Assembly: GCF_001613085.1 (NCBI RefSeq)
Contig: NZ_BDBR01000002.1
Span: forward strand, 531,515 to 595,514
From: Nocardia salmonicida NBRC 13393
Lineage (GTDB): Bacteria; Actinomycetota; Actinomycetes; Mycobacteriales; Mycobacteriaceae
Direction: 5' to 3'
DNA: 64,000 nucleotides
Below the pieces are notes generated by a model. It had not been told where the DNA came from, searched no databases, and saw only the letters and a list, made by a program, of their open reading frames with translations. A program made the position numbers and the translations under genes. Position 1 is the stretch's first letter; each line of letters begins with the position of its first letter. Positions 7,539 through 15,361 of this stretch are shown in pieces.

Positions 7539-9122
7539 TCACACGGCGACCTCGTCGGCGACCGGGGTCTCCGTGCTCGGGGACGGCAGCAGCGAGTAGG
7601 CCAGACAGACCACTGCGAAAAGCAGATAGCCCAGCGCCACACCGGGCGCGGCAGCCCATTCGACCGCGTGCGCGTGGATCAGCCCGATCCAGCTCAGCCC
7701 CGCGCCGATGAGCGCCGCCACTCCGCCCGCCCGGAACCGTTTGTCGAGGATGAACGTGACAATCGCGCCGAGCACCAGACCTGCCAGCACCGCACCGGAA
7801 CCGAGCACCTTCAACCCGTCGTAGACCACGCCCGCTTGGCCGAGCGCGTCCGAACCGATTTTCTCCGCCGAGGTCCCGGCGGCGGTCAGCGCGTTGTCGA
7901 TCTGGGTCACCGCCCATTCCGCCAGATTGGGCAGCAGCGCGGCCACGACCGCGACCGCGTGGATGCGCGGCACCGCCTGGAAGGCTTGCGCGCCGATCAG
8001 CAGGCCGATGTAGAGCAGGATCGGCACGATCGCCGGGATGGGCAGCAGCGTCGCGAGGACACCGAACAGCCCGAGCAGACACATGATTCCGATACTCAGG
8101 CCACTGGCAAGGGAATAGCCGGTGCGCCCGCCCGCGTCCTTCCACCCCGGATGACCGATGTAGACCGCGGGCGGGAACGGTGAGCCGAAGCCGGCGCCGA
8201 TCACAGCGCCGAAGCCGTCGGCCAGCAGCACACTGCGCAGGTTGTAGTTGTCGCCCGCCGCGGCGGCGCTCTCCACATTGCTCATGGCCTCGGTGAAGTT
8301 GTAGATGCCGAGTGGGATGGCGGTGGCCAGCAGCGGGGCGAGGTCGCTCAGGCCGTCGAAGAGCAGATCGAGGCGCAGGTCGGGCAAGCCGAGCGCGATA
8401 TCGCCTGCGGCCTGGGCCACGTCGGGTGCCGACATGTATCCGCCGATCCAACCGATCGCCGTGCCGACCAGCAGCGCGACCAGTCCGACCGGGATATTGC
8501 CCGGCACCTTCACATCGGTGAAGAAGCCGATCAGGATGATGGCCAGCACCGGGAGCCCGATCCAGGCCACCTCCCACATCTGCGCGGCGGGGCGCATGGC
8601 GATGAAGGTGATCGATATTCCGGCCAGGGTGCCGAGCATCGCGGCGCGCGGGGTGACCTTGCGGATGTACGGCCCGACGAAGGCGCCGATCATCACGATG
8701 ATCCCGATCATGAACGCCCAGGCGAGACCGGCTGCCCACGCCCGCAACGGATCTCCCGTCGCCAGGTAGATCGGCAACATCACCACGAACACGACGATGA
8801 ACATGTGCGGAACGCTCGGTCCGTAGGGCAGGGCGGTGACATCGGAGCGTCCTTCGCGCCGCGCCAGGCGCCTGGCCAGCGCCATGTAGTACAGATTGCC
8901 GAGCACGAGGGCGATACCGAGAGCCGGGAGCACCGTGCCGAGCACATCGCTGCTGGGGATCTTGACCACCGCGATGGTGAGCGTGGTCAGGGTGAGGACG
9001 TTGACCAGGATGTTGAACGCCAGGCCGAAGAAGGCGTTGGTGTCTCCCCTGGTCCACCACGGAAGTGCCAATGGCGCGGGGGGTTCTGGTGCGGTGGTCG
9101 TTTTCGAGGTGTCGACGGACAT
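7539..9122 (-). CDS. NCS2-like (xanthine/uracil-type) permease, candidate biuret or ureide transporter
   Basis: A 527-residue polytopic membrane protein with roughly 12-14 hydrophobic segments, of the xanthine/uracil permease superfamily. It contains a conserved Glu-containing segment, YNFTEAMSNVESAAAAGDNY, and the following glycine-rich GFGAVIGAGFGSPFPPAVYI. It is the last gene of an operon, starting 15 bases after the BiuH-like hydrolase. The context argues that it imports the substrate of the two upstream enzymes rather than a free purine. That is inference: relatives in this permease family transport purines, pyrimidines or other small nitrogen compounds. Confidence 0.78.
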   Translation of the reverse strand: MSVDTSKTTTAPEPPAPLALPWWTRGDTNAFFGLAFNILVNVLTLTTLTIAVVKIPSSDVLGTVLPALGIALVLGNLYYMALARRLARREGRSDVTALPYGPSVPHMFIVVFVVMLPIYLATGDPLRAWAAGLAWAFMIGIIVMIGAFVGPYIRKVTPRAAMLGTLAGISITFIAMRPAAQMWEVAWIGLPVLAIILIGFFTDVKVPGNIPVGLVALLVGTAIGWIGGYMSAPDVAQAAGDIALGLPDLRLDLLFDGLSDLAPLLATAIPLGIYNFTEAMSNVESAAAAGDNYNLRSVLLADGFGAVIGAGFGSPFPPAVYIGHPGWKDAGGRTGYSLASGLSIGIMCLLGLFGVLATLLPIPAIVPILLYIGLLIGAQAFQAVPRIHAVAVVAALLPNLAEWAVTQIDNALTAAGTSAEKIGSDALGQAGVVYDGLKVLGSGAVLAGLVLGAIVTFILDKRFRAGGVAALIGAGLSWIGLIHAHAVEWAAAPGVALGYLLFAVVCLAYSLLPSPSTETPVADEVAV

Positions 9123-9137
9123 GGTGGATCCTGTTCG

Positions 9138-9821
9138 CTAGGCCGTGACGGGGGCTGTGGTGGTGAGTGCGGCGATGACATCCGCCGAGTCGGCGACCCA
9201 GCCGAAGATCGCGCCCTGGGCGGCGATCATCGCGAGCCCGACGCGCTGGAATTCGGGGAAATACGAGCCGACACAGTCCGCGACGACGAGGCATTCGTAG
9301 CCGCGGTCGTTGGCCTCGCGCACGGTGGTGTGCACGCAGACCTCGGTGGTGACGCCGGCGACGAGCAACGTGGTGATCGAATTCTGTTGCAGCACAGTGG
9401 CCAGGTCGGTCGCGTAGAACGCGCCCTTGCCCGGCTTGTTGATGACGGTCTCGCCGTCGAGCGGCGCCAGTTCGTCGATGATGTCGTGGCCGTATTCGCC
9501 GCGGATCAGGATGCGCCCGAACCGTCCCGGATCGCCGATCCGCTGAGACGGGTTGCCGCGCCGCAGTTTCGCCGGTGGACAATCGGAGAGATCGGGCAGG
9601 TGCCCTTCTCTGGTGTGGATCACGGTGATGCCCGCCGCTCGCGCGGACGCGAGTAGCTCGGCGAGCGGTTCGATCACGGTACGCAACAGGGCCACATCGT
9701 TGCCGAGGCTTTCGCCGAACCCGCCGGGCAGCAGGAAGTCTCGCTGCATGTCGATGATGACGAGCGCCGTCGTCGCGGGATCGAAGGACAAGGGGGTCGG
9801 GTCGGCGGGGATTTCGGTCAT
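9138..9821 (-). CDS. biuH: Isochorismatase-fold cysteine hydrolase, probable biuret amidohydrolase
   Basis: A 227-residue cysteine hydrolase of the isochorismatase superfamily. The expected catalytic triad is visible: Asp24 in VIIDMQRDF, Lys129 in [15 protein letters not shown] and Cys162 in [11 protein letters not shown]. The Lys-Cys spacing of 33 matches what I recall for Rhizobium biuret hydrolase (D36, K142, C175). Segments [16 protein letters not shown] and [16 protein letters not shown] are also typical of biuret/ureidoacrylate-type members. The predicted reaction is biuret to allophanate plus ammonia. Its ATG overlaps the stop of the amidase gene by four bases (9818-9821), indicating translational coupling. 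RutB-like ureidoacrylate hydrolysis is the main alternative. Confidence 0.75.
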   Translation of the reverse strand: MTEIPADPTPLSFDPATTALVIIDMQRDFLLPGGFGESLGNDVALLRTVIEPLAELLASARAAGITVIHTREGHLPDLSDCPPAKLRRGNPSQRIGDPGRFGRILIRGEYGHDIIDELAPLDGETVINKPGKGAFYATDLATVLQQNSITTLLVAGVTTEVCVHTTVREANDRGYECLVVADCVGSYFPEFQRVGLAMIAAQGAIFGWVADSADVIAALTTTAPVTA

Positions 9822-11203
9822 CGTCGCTCCTGAAGGGATACCGGGCCGAGGTGATGGGGCAGAGCCGCGGTGCGCGGCTCGTCGAGCAGCCGCGCGGCGG
9901 CGGCGAGGACGACATCGTCGGCGAGCGCCGGGCCGAAGACCATGAGCGAGACCGGTCTTCCGTCGCGCGTGGTGCCTGCGGGGACCGCGATGGCGGTCAG
10001 GTCGAGGAGATTGCCGAAGTGGGTGTAGTGGCCGAGCACGGTATTGGTCGCGATCGGGTCGGCCAGCACTTGGTCGACGGTGAACGTGGTGCCGATGGTC
10101 GGCACGATCACCGCGTCGACCTCGTCCCACATGCGGTTGACCTGCGCGCGCAGTGTCTGCAGTCGCTGTTGCGCGCGGAACACGTCCACGGCGCTGAATT
10201 GTTTTCCGCTGTCGAGGATTTCCCGGATCACGGGCAGAATCGAGTCCGGCCGTTCGGTCAGGAACTCCTCGAATTCGACCAGGCGTTCGGCGACCCACGG
10301 GCCCTGGTAGAGCAGAGCGCCCGCCGCGAGGAACGGCGCGAGGGTCATGTCGACGCAATCGAATCCCTTGCCCGGCAGCCGGTCTCGCGCGCCGAGGTGC
10401 GCGGCGCGCATGGCGTCGTCGCCGAAGAACTCGAGCTCCTGCGGTGCCGGTAACCCGAGCCGGATCGGGCCGCCGGAGAATCGCCCGCCCCTGGCGCGGG
10501 TCCACGGATCCTCGTGATCAACCGCCATGATCACCTCCGCGACCAGATCCAGGTCCTCGACCGTGGTCGCCATCAGGGTGAGGCAGTCCAGCGACTTACA
10601 GGCGGGCACAAGCCCCACGGTGCTGATCAGGCCACGGGAAGGCTTCCAGCCGACGATGCCGTTGAGCGCGGCGGGCACACGGCCCGATCCCGCCGTATCG
10701 GTGGCCACACAGAACGGCACCTGTCCGAGCGCGACGGCGAGCGCGGATCCGGAACTGGAACCGCCGGAGATCAGATCGCCGCCGAAGACGCTGCGCGGCA
10801 CCGGATACGGGGTCCTTGTTCCGTTGAGCCCGGTGGCGAACTGGTCGAGATTGGTCTTGCCGACGAACAACGCGCCCGCGTCGAGCAAGCGTTGCACCGC
10901 CGGTGCAGTGCGGGTGGCCACATAGGCGTAGTCGGGGCAGGCCAGGGTTGTCGGGTAGCCGGCGACGTCGATACTGTCCTTCACCCCGAACGGCACGCCG
11001 TACAGCGGCAGCGTCAGTGCGCCCGGCCTGCGTTCGATAGCCGCTGCGGCAGCGAGCAACTCGGCACGCGACACCGGAGTGATCCAGGTGCCGTCGTCGC
11101 CGCGCGCGGCGATCGCGTCGGCCACCCGTTCCGCGGTTCTGGTCGGGGAGCCGCTACCACCCTGATGCTGGGTGAGAATTTCGGTGACCGTAGAGCCTGT
11201 CAT
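9818..11203 (-). CDS. atzF: Amidase-signature hydrolase, probable allophanate hydrolase (AtzF-type, amidase domain only)
   Basis: A 461-residue amidase-signature enzyme. The Ser-cisSer-Lys triad is K75 (FGVKDS), S149 ([11 protein letters not shown]) and S173 ([13 protein letters not shown]). The context of these motifs, with [37 protein letters not shown] and SLDCLTLMA, is the pattern I associate with allophanate hydrolases rather than general amidases. It would convert allophanate to ammonia and carbon dioxide. The extra C-terminal domain of some allophanate hydrolases is absent. It is the first gene of the operon; a 15-base palindrome sits directly in front of its start, and the GntR regulator is upstream in the same orientation. 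Confidence 0.78.
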   Translation of the reverse strand: MTGSTVTEILTQHQGGSGSPTRTAERVADAIAARGDDGTWITPVSRAELLAAAAAIERRPGALTLPLYGVPFGVKDSIDVAGYPTTLACPDYAYVATRTAPAVQRLLDAGALFVGKTNLDQFATGLNGTRTPYPVPRSVFGGDLISGGSSSGSALAVALGQVPFCVATDTAGSGRVPAALNGIVGWKPSRGLISTVGLVPACKSLDCLTLMATTVEDLDLVAEVIMAVDHEDPWTRARGGRFSGGPIRLGLPAPQELEFFGDDAMRAAHLGARDRLPGKGFDCVDMTLAPFLAAGALLYQGPWVAERLVEFEEFLTERPDSILPVIREILDSGKQFSAVDVFRAQQRLQTLRAQVNRMWDEVDAVIVPTIGTTFTVDQVLADPIATNTVLGHYTHFGNLLDLTAIAVPAGTTRDGRPVSLMVFGPALADDVVLAAAARLLDEPRTAALPHHLGPVSLQERR

Positions 11204-11205
11204 GT

Positions 11206-11220
11206 TGTCGATTGTCGACA
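11206..11220. promoter_or_regulatory. GntR-type operator in front of the amidase operon
   Basis: A perfect palindrome TGTCGA-TTG-TCGACA lies two bases upstream of the amidase ATG, in the 57-base gap between it and the GntR gene. It fits the GT/AC-containing palindromes bound by FCD-type GntR repressors. Occupancy here would block transcription or initiation of the operon. Confidence 0.6.
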
Positions 11221-11260
11221 GAAAGTATGACGGCGGTGGGATCTGTCTGTATCGGACGTG

Positions 11261-11932
11261 TTAGCAGATACCGAGTTTCAGGTATGTTTGCTCGCCGTGC
11301 CTGCGCAGCGCGGCCTCGGCCCGGAGCGGATCATTGGCCTGCAGCGCGGTGAGCAGTTCCTGATGTCTGCGCACGCCCTCGCGACGAGCACCCGCCTCGG
11401 TTTCCTCGCGCAGATTGCGCGCCATCGCGAGCTGAAGTTTCACCAGCACCTGCTCGTACACCAGATCCAGCTGCCGATTGCCAGCCAGCGCGACGATTTC
11501 GACGTGGAAGCGACGGTGGGCATCGTCGCGGGCGACCCAGTCCGCACGCCGGTCCGCCGCGGTCAGTTCCGCCAACGCGGCACGGACCCGGCTCAGCCGT
11601 CGCGGCAGATCCGCAGACGGGAGCGCGGCGGACAGCGCGTGCTGCTCCAGCGCCCGCCGCACCTCGAACAGCTGCACGATATCCTGCGCCGACCACACGA
11701 CCACGCGGTATCCGCGCCGTGGCAGGTGCTCGACCAGACCCTGCTCGGCCAAGCGGCGCAATGCCTCACGCACCGGCGCTCGGCTGATACCCAGCCGCGC
11801 GCACAGCGCCTCCTCACCAACCCGCTCCCCCGGTGCCAAGGCGCCGCCGAGCACCTCCGCACGCACGTGGTCGGCGGTCATCTCCACCAGACTCGCCGGG
11901 AGATCGGACGAATTCGATGCGGCTGCCGTCAT
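11261..11932 (-). CDS. GntR family regulator, FCD (FadR-like) subgroup
   Basis: A 223-residue regulator. The N-terminal winged helix is clear (GERVGEEALCARLGISRAPV, REALRRLAEQGLVEHLPRRG), followed by an all-helical FCD ligand-binding domain with family landmarks FEVRRALEQHALSAA, DDAHRRFHVEIVALAGN and a C-terminal RHQELLTALQANDP. FCD-type GntR proteins usually sense small carboxylates and repress adjacent catabolic operons. The gene lies 57 bases upstream of the amidase on the same strand, with a palindrome between, so it probably controls the biuret/allophanate operon, and perhaps itself if read from the same promoter region. Confidence 0.9.
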   Translation of the reverse strand: MTAAASNSSDLPASLVEMTADHVRAEVLGGALAPGERVGEEALCARLGISRAPVREALRRLAEQGLVEHLPRRGYRVVVWSAQDIVQLFEVRRALEQHALSAALPSADLPRRLSRVRAALAELTAADRRADWVARDDAHRRFHVEIVALAGNRQLDLVYEQVLVKLQLAMARNLREETEAGARREGVRRHQELLTALQANDPLRAEAALRRHGEQTYLKLGIC

Positions 11933-11974
11933 GAGTCGAGTCTACGAACACCGAGCGCGGTGGCGCCGACGCCG

Positions 11975-13261
11975 CTAGACCAGGCGCAGGCTGGCGATCA
12001 TCTTCTGAGCCTGGTCAGCGGTGAGTTCGCCGGTGGCGCCCCGGTCGACGAGGATGGTCAGTACGAGGGTGGTGTTTGCTGCGTTGCGGAACCCGAAGGT
12101 GTACACGGAGTAGGCGTTCGCCGTGCAACCCGGGATCTGGGGGGTCCACGCGCCGGAGGTCTCCACGAATTGCCCGCTGACGCCGCTCTGGGTCTTCAGC
12201 GACGTAGGCGTGCTGATCTTTCCGCCGGTCGGATCCGAATATCCGCCTGCCGCGGAGATTTTCGCGACGCTCTTGGCGGCGGCAGCGAGGTCGTTTTCCG
12301 TGCTCGAGGTAACGGCGGCCATGGCACGGTAGACCGAGCCGGGGCAGTAGCTGGCGCCCTCGGTGGCCTGACCGCGTCCGTCCACCGAGCCGGTCGCGCT
12401 GGTGAACGACATCGGGTCGGAGTCGGAGTGGATGGTCCAGGCCGACGGCACGTCGTAGGCGACGCGATAGGTCGGGATGAGCACACCTTTCGAGCCCGGG
12501 GCCAGGGGTGCGGTACTCGTGCCCGACAGTGGTCCCGCCTTCGTGGTGGTGCTCGTACCCGCCGACGCCGAGGACTCGTCGGAGGAACGGGCGGCAAACG
12601 CGGCCGCGACCCCGACTCCGATCACCAGCAGCAGGACGACACCCACCACCGCGATGATCATGCCCGAGCCGCCATTGCGACGCGGTGGGGGCGAATACTG
12701 CTGTGGCGCAGGAGCATAGCCGTAAGGCTGCTGCCCGTATCCCGGCTGGGCGAAGGGCTGCTGGCCTGATCCGTACTGCTGCCCGTACGGCTGTTGGCCT
12801 GTTCCCGGCTGGTACGGCTGCCCACTGCCGGGTTGCGGGGCATACGGATCCTGGCCCACCCCGGGTTGCGGCCCATATGTTGGCTGCCCGACCACTGTCG
12901 GCGGCGCGAACGGATGCTGGCCACTGCCCGGTTGCCCCGCCCCGGACTGCTGCCACGGTGGCTGCGGTCCGGTACCGGGTTGCTGTCCGTATGGCTGTTC
13001 GCCGGTCCCTGGTTGTCCGAACGGGTGCTGCCCGACGACTGTTGGCGGCGCGTACGGATGCTGGCCGCTACCTGACTGCTGCCATGGCGACTGCTCCCCC
13101 GTTCCCGGCTGCTGTCCGGGTGCCGGCTGCGCACCGCCTGGCTGACCCTGGTTGCCGGGAGCTCTCAGGATGGTGGGGTCCGAGGCCGGTTGCGCCGAGG
13201 AGTCAGGGGTGGAGCCTGAGATTTCGGGCGCCTCCCACCACCGATCACTGTCGTTTGCCAC
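11975..13261 (-). CDS. Pro/Gln/Gly-rich single-pass membrane protein
   Basis: A 428-residue protein in three parts. Residues about 1-195 are low-complexity and cytoplasmic, built of short repeats around GQQPYGQQ, QHPFAPPTVVG and PGTGEQ. One transmembrane helix follows (MIIAVVGVVLLLVIGVGVAA). The rest is an extracytoplasmic domain of about 200 residues with two well-separated cysteines (near SYCPGSVYRAM and QIPGCTANAYSV) that could pair. Such architecture is common in nocardiae and mycobacteria, and its function is unknown. I chose the GTG at 13261 because AGGAAGGAC lies just upstream; an in-frame longer version has no such site. Confidence 0.7.
   Translation of the reverse strand: MANDSDRWWEAPEISGSTPDSSAQPASDPTILRAPGNQGQPGGAQPAPGQQPGTGEQSPWQQSGSGQHPYAPPTVVGQHPFGQPGTGEQPYGQQPGTGPQPPWQQSGAGQPGSGQHPFAPPTVVGQPTYGPQPGVGQDPYAPQPGSGQPYQPGTGQQPYGQQYGSGQQPFAQPGYGQQPYGYAPAPQQYSPPPRRNGGSGMIIAVVGVVLLLVIGVGVAAAFAARSSDESSASAGTSTTTKAGPLSGTSTAPLAPGSKGVLIPTYRVAYDVPSAWTIHSDSDPMSFTSATGSVDGRGQATEGASYCPGSVYRAMAAVTSSTENDLAAAAKSVAKISAAGGYSDPTGGKISTPTSLKTQSGVSGQFVETSGAWTPQIPGCTANAYSVYTFGFRNAANTTLVLTILVDRGATGELTADQAQKMIASLRLV
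12690..13130. repeat. Degenerate coding repeats of the Pro/Gln/Gly-rich domain
   Basis: The stretch encodes imperfect, irregularly spaced units of roughly 8-20 codons (GQQPYGQQ-like and QHPFAPPTVVG-like, the latter present twice almost unchanged). They are protein-level repeats inside a gene, not a mobile or CRISPR element. Confidence 0.6.
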
Positions 13262-13438
13262 GGCCCGTCCTTCCTCGCCCTCCGCCTCCGCGACCGTCGA
13301 GCGGGTCGCATTCGGGCAGATCCACCCCTCAGCGTAATGGCGAACCGCCGCTGCCGAGTACTCGAAACCGGAGGAACACAACCCGTTCGGCGCGAGAGGT
13401 GATCACCCTTGTCCAGGTTCTGACCGGCAGCGCGCGAT

Positions 13439-14368
13439 TCAGTCCCCTGGTACGCCTGCGGTAATCCGGTCCGCGGCCGCCACTGTCGCCGCACCGAGCT
13501 CACTCAGTGCCCGGCTCGACAAGCGGGTGTCGGGGCAGCTGACGACCGCTGCCACTACCGCACCGTTGCGATCGCGGATGGGGGCGGCGAGGGTCACTAC
13601 CGCGTTCTCGGGGCCGAGTTCATCGGGCAGGTAGTCGATGGTGATCAGTTCGGTGATGACGGAACCGAGTTGAGCGCGCAGGGCGGCGGTGATCGGCGTA
13701 TCGCGCAAACCCGCCAGGACTTCCAGCATCGGCGTCGAGTCGTCGACCAGTCGTTCGACGGAGTAGCCGCGGGTCCGGATCTCGGCGAGTACACGGGCTA
13801 GGCGGTCGCGGTGAGCCGAGTTCGCTGTCGCGAGCCATGCCTGCCTGACGGGTTCCGTTGCCCAGGCGATGAATTCGCGGCAGACAGGCGGTGCCAGCGG
13901 AAGGCGCCGACCCGGGCGAATCCAGCCCGCCGACGGATGACCGACGACCTCGGTGACCACGATGCTCTCCCCATCGCGTTCGGCGAGGAACACCGGCACG
14001 CCGGCCTGCTCGGACAGCGCTCGCAGGTGCGCCACCGCGGTGCGGCGCAGCGGGAACGCCAATTCGGCACGCCTGGCCACTGTCAGTAGCCGCAAGCCGA
14101 TGCCGTAGCAGCCGTCCTCGTCACGCATCGTCCAGCCGTCGGCGGTGAGCTGGGTGAGCACGGCGTGCGCGGTGGCCCGCGAGAGCCCCGCTTCTCGCAC
14201 GATGCGGGCCAGCGACAGCCGTTCGGTTGCCCGCCGTGACAGCAGCTCGAGCACCTTCACCACGCGCTGCGTCGGCGGCGACGCGGCGCCGGAAATCTCG
14301 GCATCACCGGACGAATCCGGGGCCGCCTCTTGACCGGCGAGCTCGGCCCGGCTTATCGTCGGTGTCAC
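13439..14368 (-). CDS. IclR family regulator
   Basis: A 309-residue IclR-type regulator. The N-terminal winged helix (TQRVVKVLELLSRRATERLS, LARIVREAGLSRATAHAVLT) is followed by a GAF-like effector domain with VPVFLAERDGESIVVTEVVG, CREFIAWA and TLAAPIRDRNGAVVAAVV. The start is set by the promoter: a -10 box ends eight bases before the GTG at 14368 and no ribosome binding site is present, so the message is probably leaderless. A TTG at 14380 would overlap the -10 box. The gene is divergent from cysD. Whether it controls the sulfation operon as well as itself is open. Confidence 0.85.
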   Translation of the reverse strand: MTPTISRAELAGQEAAPDSSGDAEISGAASPPTQRVVKVLELLSRRATERLSLARIVREAGLSRATAHAVLTQLTADGWTMRDEDGCYGIGLRLLTVARRAELAFPLRRTAVAHLRALSEQAGVPVFLAERDGESIVVTEVVGHPSAGWIRPGRRLPLAPPVCREFIAWATEPVRQAWLATANSAHRDRLARVLAEIRTRGYSVERLVDDSTPMLEVLAGLRDTPITAALRAQLGSVITELITIDYLPDELGPENAVVTLAAPIRDRNGAVVAAVVSCPDTRLSSRALSELGAATVAAADRITAGVPGD

Positions 14369-14376
14369 AATACCGA

Positions 14377-14405
14377 ACAATAGCGTCGAATATTCGACAT
14401 CGCAA
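14377..14405 (-). promoter_or_regulatory. IclR promoter with palindromic operator in the spacer
   Basis: Reading the minus strand, TTGCGA (14405-14400), a 17-base spacer and TATTGT (14382-14377) form a promoter whose start point would fall at or next to the GTG start codon. The spacer contains a perfect 14-base palindrome, GTCGAATATTCGAC (14385-14398). This is a strong candidate for autoregulation. Confidence 0.6.
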
Positions 14406-14407
14406 CC

Positions 14408-14429
14408 CGTCGGGGAATGTTTTCCGACG
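14408..14429. promoter_or_regulatory. Dyad upstream of cysD
   Basis: CGTCGG (14408-14413) and CCGACG (14424-14429) form an inverted repeat 27 bases before the cysD start. It could be an operator for the sulfation operon or a leader hairpin; nothing in the sequence decides which. Confidence 0.35.
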
Positions 14430-14455
14430 AAATGCGCGAATGAAGTGGGTGAACA

Positions 14456-15361
14456 GTGCAGACGGGGTACGAGTTATCGCATCTGGCGGCCTTGGAGGCC
14501 GAGTCGGTGCACATCTTCCGGGAGGTCGCGGCCACGCTCGCGCGACCGGCGCTGCTCTTTTCCGGCGGCAAGGATTCCGCCGTGCTGCTGCACCTGGCGC
14601 GGCGCGCCTTCTGGCCCGCGCCGCTGCCGTTTCCGCTGCTGCACGTGGACACCGGCCACAACTTCGACGAGGTGATCGAGTTCCGCGACCGCACCGCCGA
14701 GCGCACCGGTGCCCGCCTGGAAGTCGCCCGCGTACAGGACGACATCGACGCGGGTCGCGCCGTGGAGCGCCCGGGCGGCACCCGCAATCCCTTGCAGACC
14801 ACCACCTTGCTGCGCGCTATCGCCGAGCACCGGTTCGACGCGGCATTCGGCGGCGCGCGCCGCGACGAGGAGAAGGCCCGCGCCAAGGAACGGGTGTTCA
14901 GCTTCCGCAACAGTTTCGGCGAGTGGGACCCCCGAGCCCAGCGGCCCGAGGTATGGAACCTCTACAACGGTCGCCATCAGCCCGGCGAACACATCCGGGT
15001 GTTCCCGCTGTCGAACTGGACCGAGCTCGACATCTGGGAGTACATCGATCGCGAGGCCGTCGAGCTGCCCTCGCTGTACTACGCGCACCGGCGTCAGGTG
15101 ATCGAGCGCGACGGGATGCTGCTGTCGGCGACACGCTTCGTCACCGCGGCCCCCGGCGAACGCACCTTCGAAGCCACCGTCCGGTTCCGCACCGTCGGCG
15201 ACGCCACCTGCACCGGCTGCGTCGAGAGCACCGCCGACACCCCGGCGAAGGTGATCGCCGAGACCGCCGCCACCCGGCTCACCGAACGCGGCGCCACTCG
15301 CGCCGACGACCGGATCTCCGAGACCGGCATGGAAGACCGCAAGCGAGAGGGCTATTTCTGA
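14456..15361 (+). CDS. cysD: Sulfate adenylyltransferase subunit 2
   Basis: A 301-residue CysD, the ATP-pyrophosphatase-fold subunit that makes adenosine 5'-phosphosulfate from sulfate and ATP together with the CysN GTPase. The PP-loop motif LLFSGGKDSAVLLHLARRAF is intact, as are HVDTGHNFDEVIEF, AFGGARRDEEKARAKERVFS and the C-terminal GCVESTADT and MEDRKREGYF. Length is normal for the family. The start is a GTG with only a weak ribosome binding site. It is the first gene of a five-gene operon; its TGA shares one base with the cysNC ATG (TGATG at 15359-15363). Confidence 0.97.
   Translation: MQTGYELSHLAALEAESVHIFREVAATLARPALLFSGGKDSAVLLHLARRAFWPAPLPFPLLHVDTGHNFDEVIEFRDRTAERTGARLEVARVQDDIDAGRAVERPGGTRNPLQTTTLLRAIAEHRFDAAFGGARRDEEKARAKERVFSFRNSFGEWDPRAQRPEVWNLYNGRHQPGEHIRVFPLSNWTELDIWEYIDREAVELPSLYYAHRRQVIERDGMLLSATRFVTAAPGERTFEATVRFRTVGDATCTGCVESTADTPAKVIAETAATRLTERGATRADDRISETGMEDRKREGYF

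Noticed and set aside
7525..9915. A minus-strand frame of nearly 800 codons across the permease and hydrolase genes
   Set aside because: It is Arg/Pro-rich text out of frame with two well-recognised genes on the same strand; long open shadows are expected at this GC content.
14227..15360. A long N-terminal extension in frame with cysNC
   Set aside because: The upstream text is a shadow of cysD; the real protein starts at the ATG at 15361, where the GTPase fold begins.
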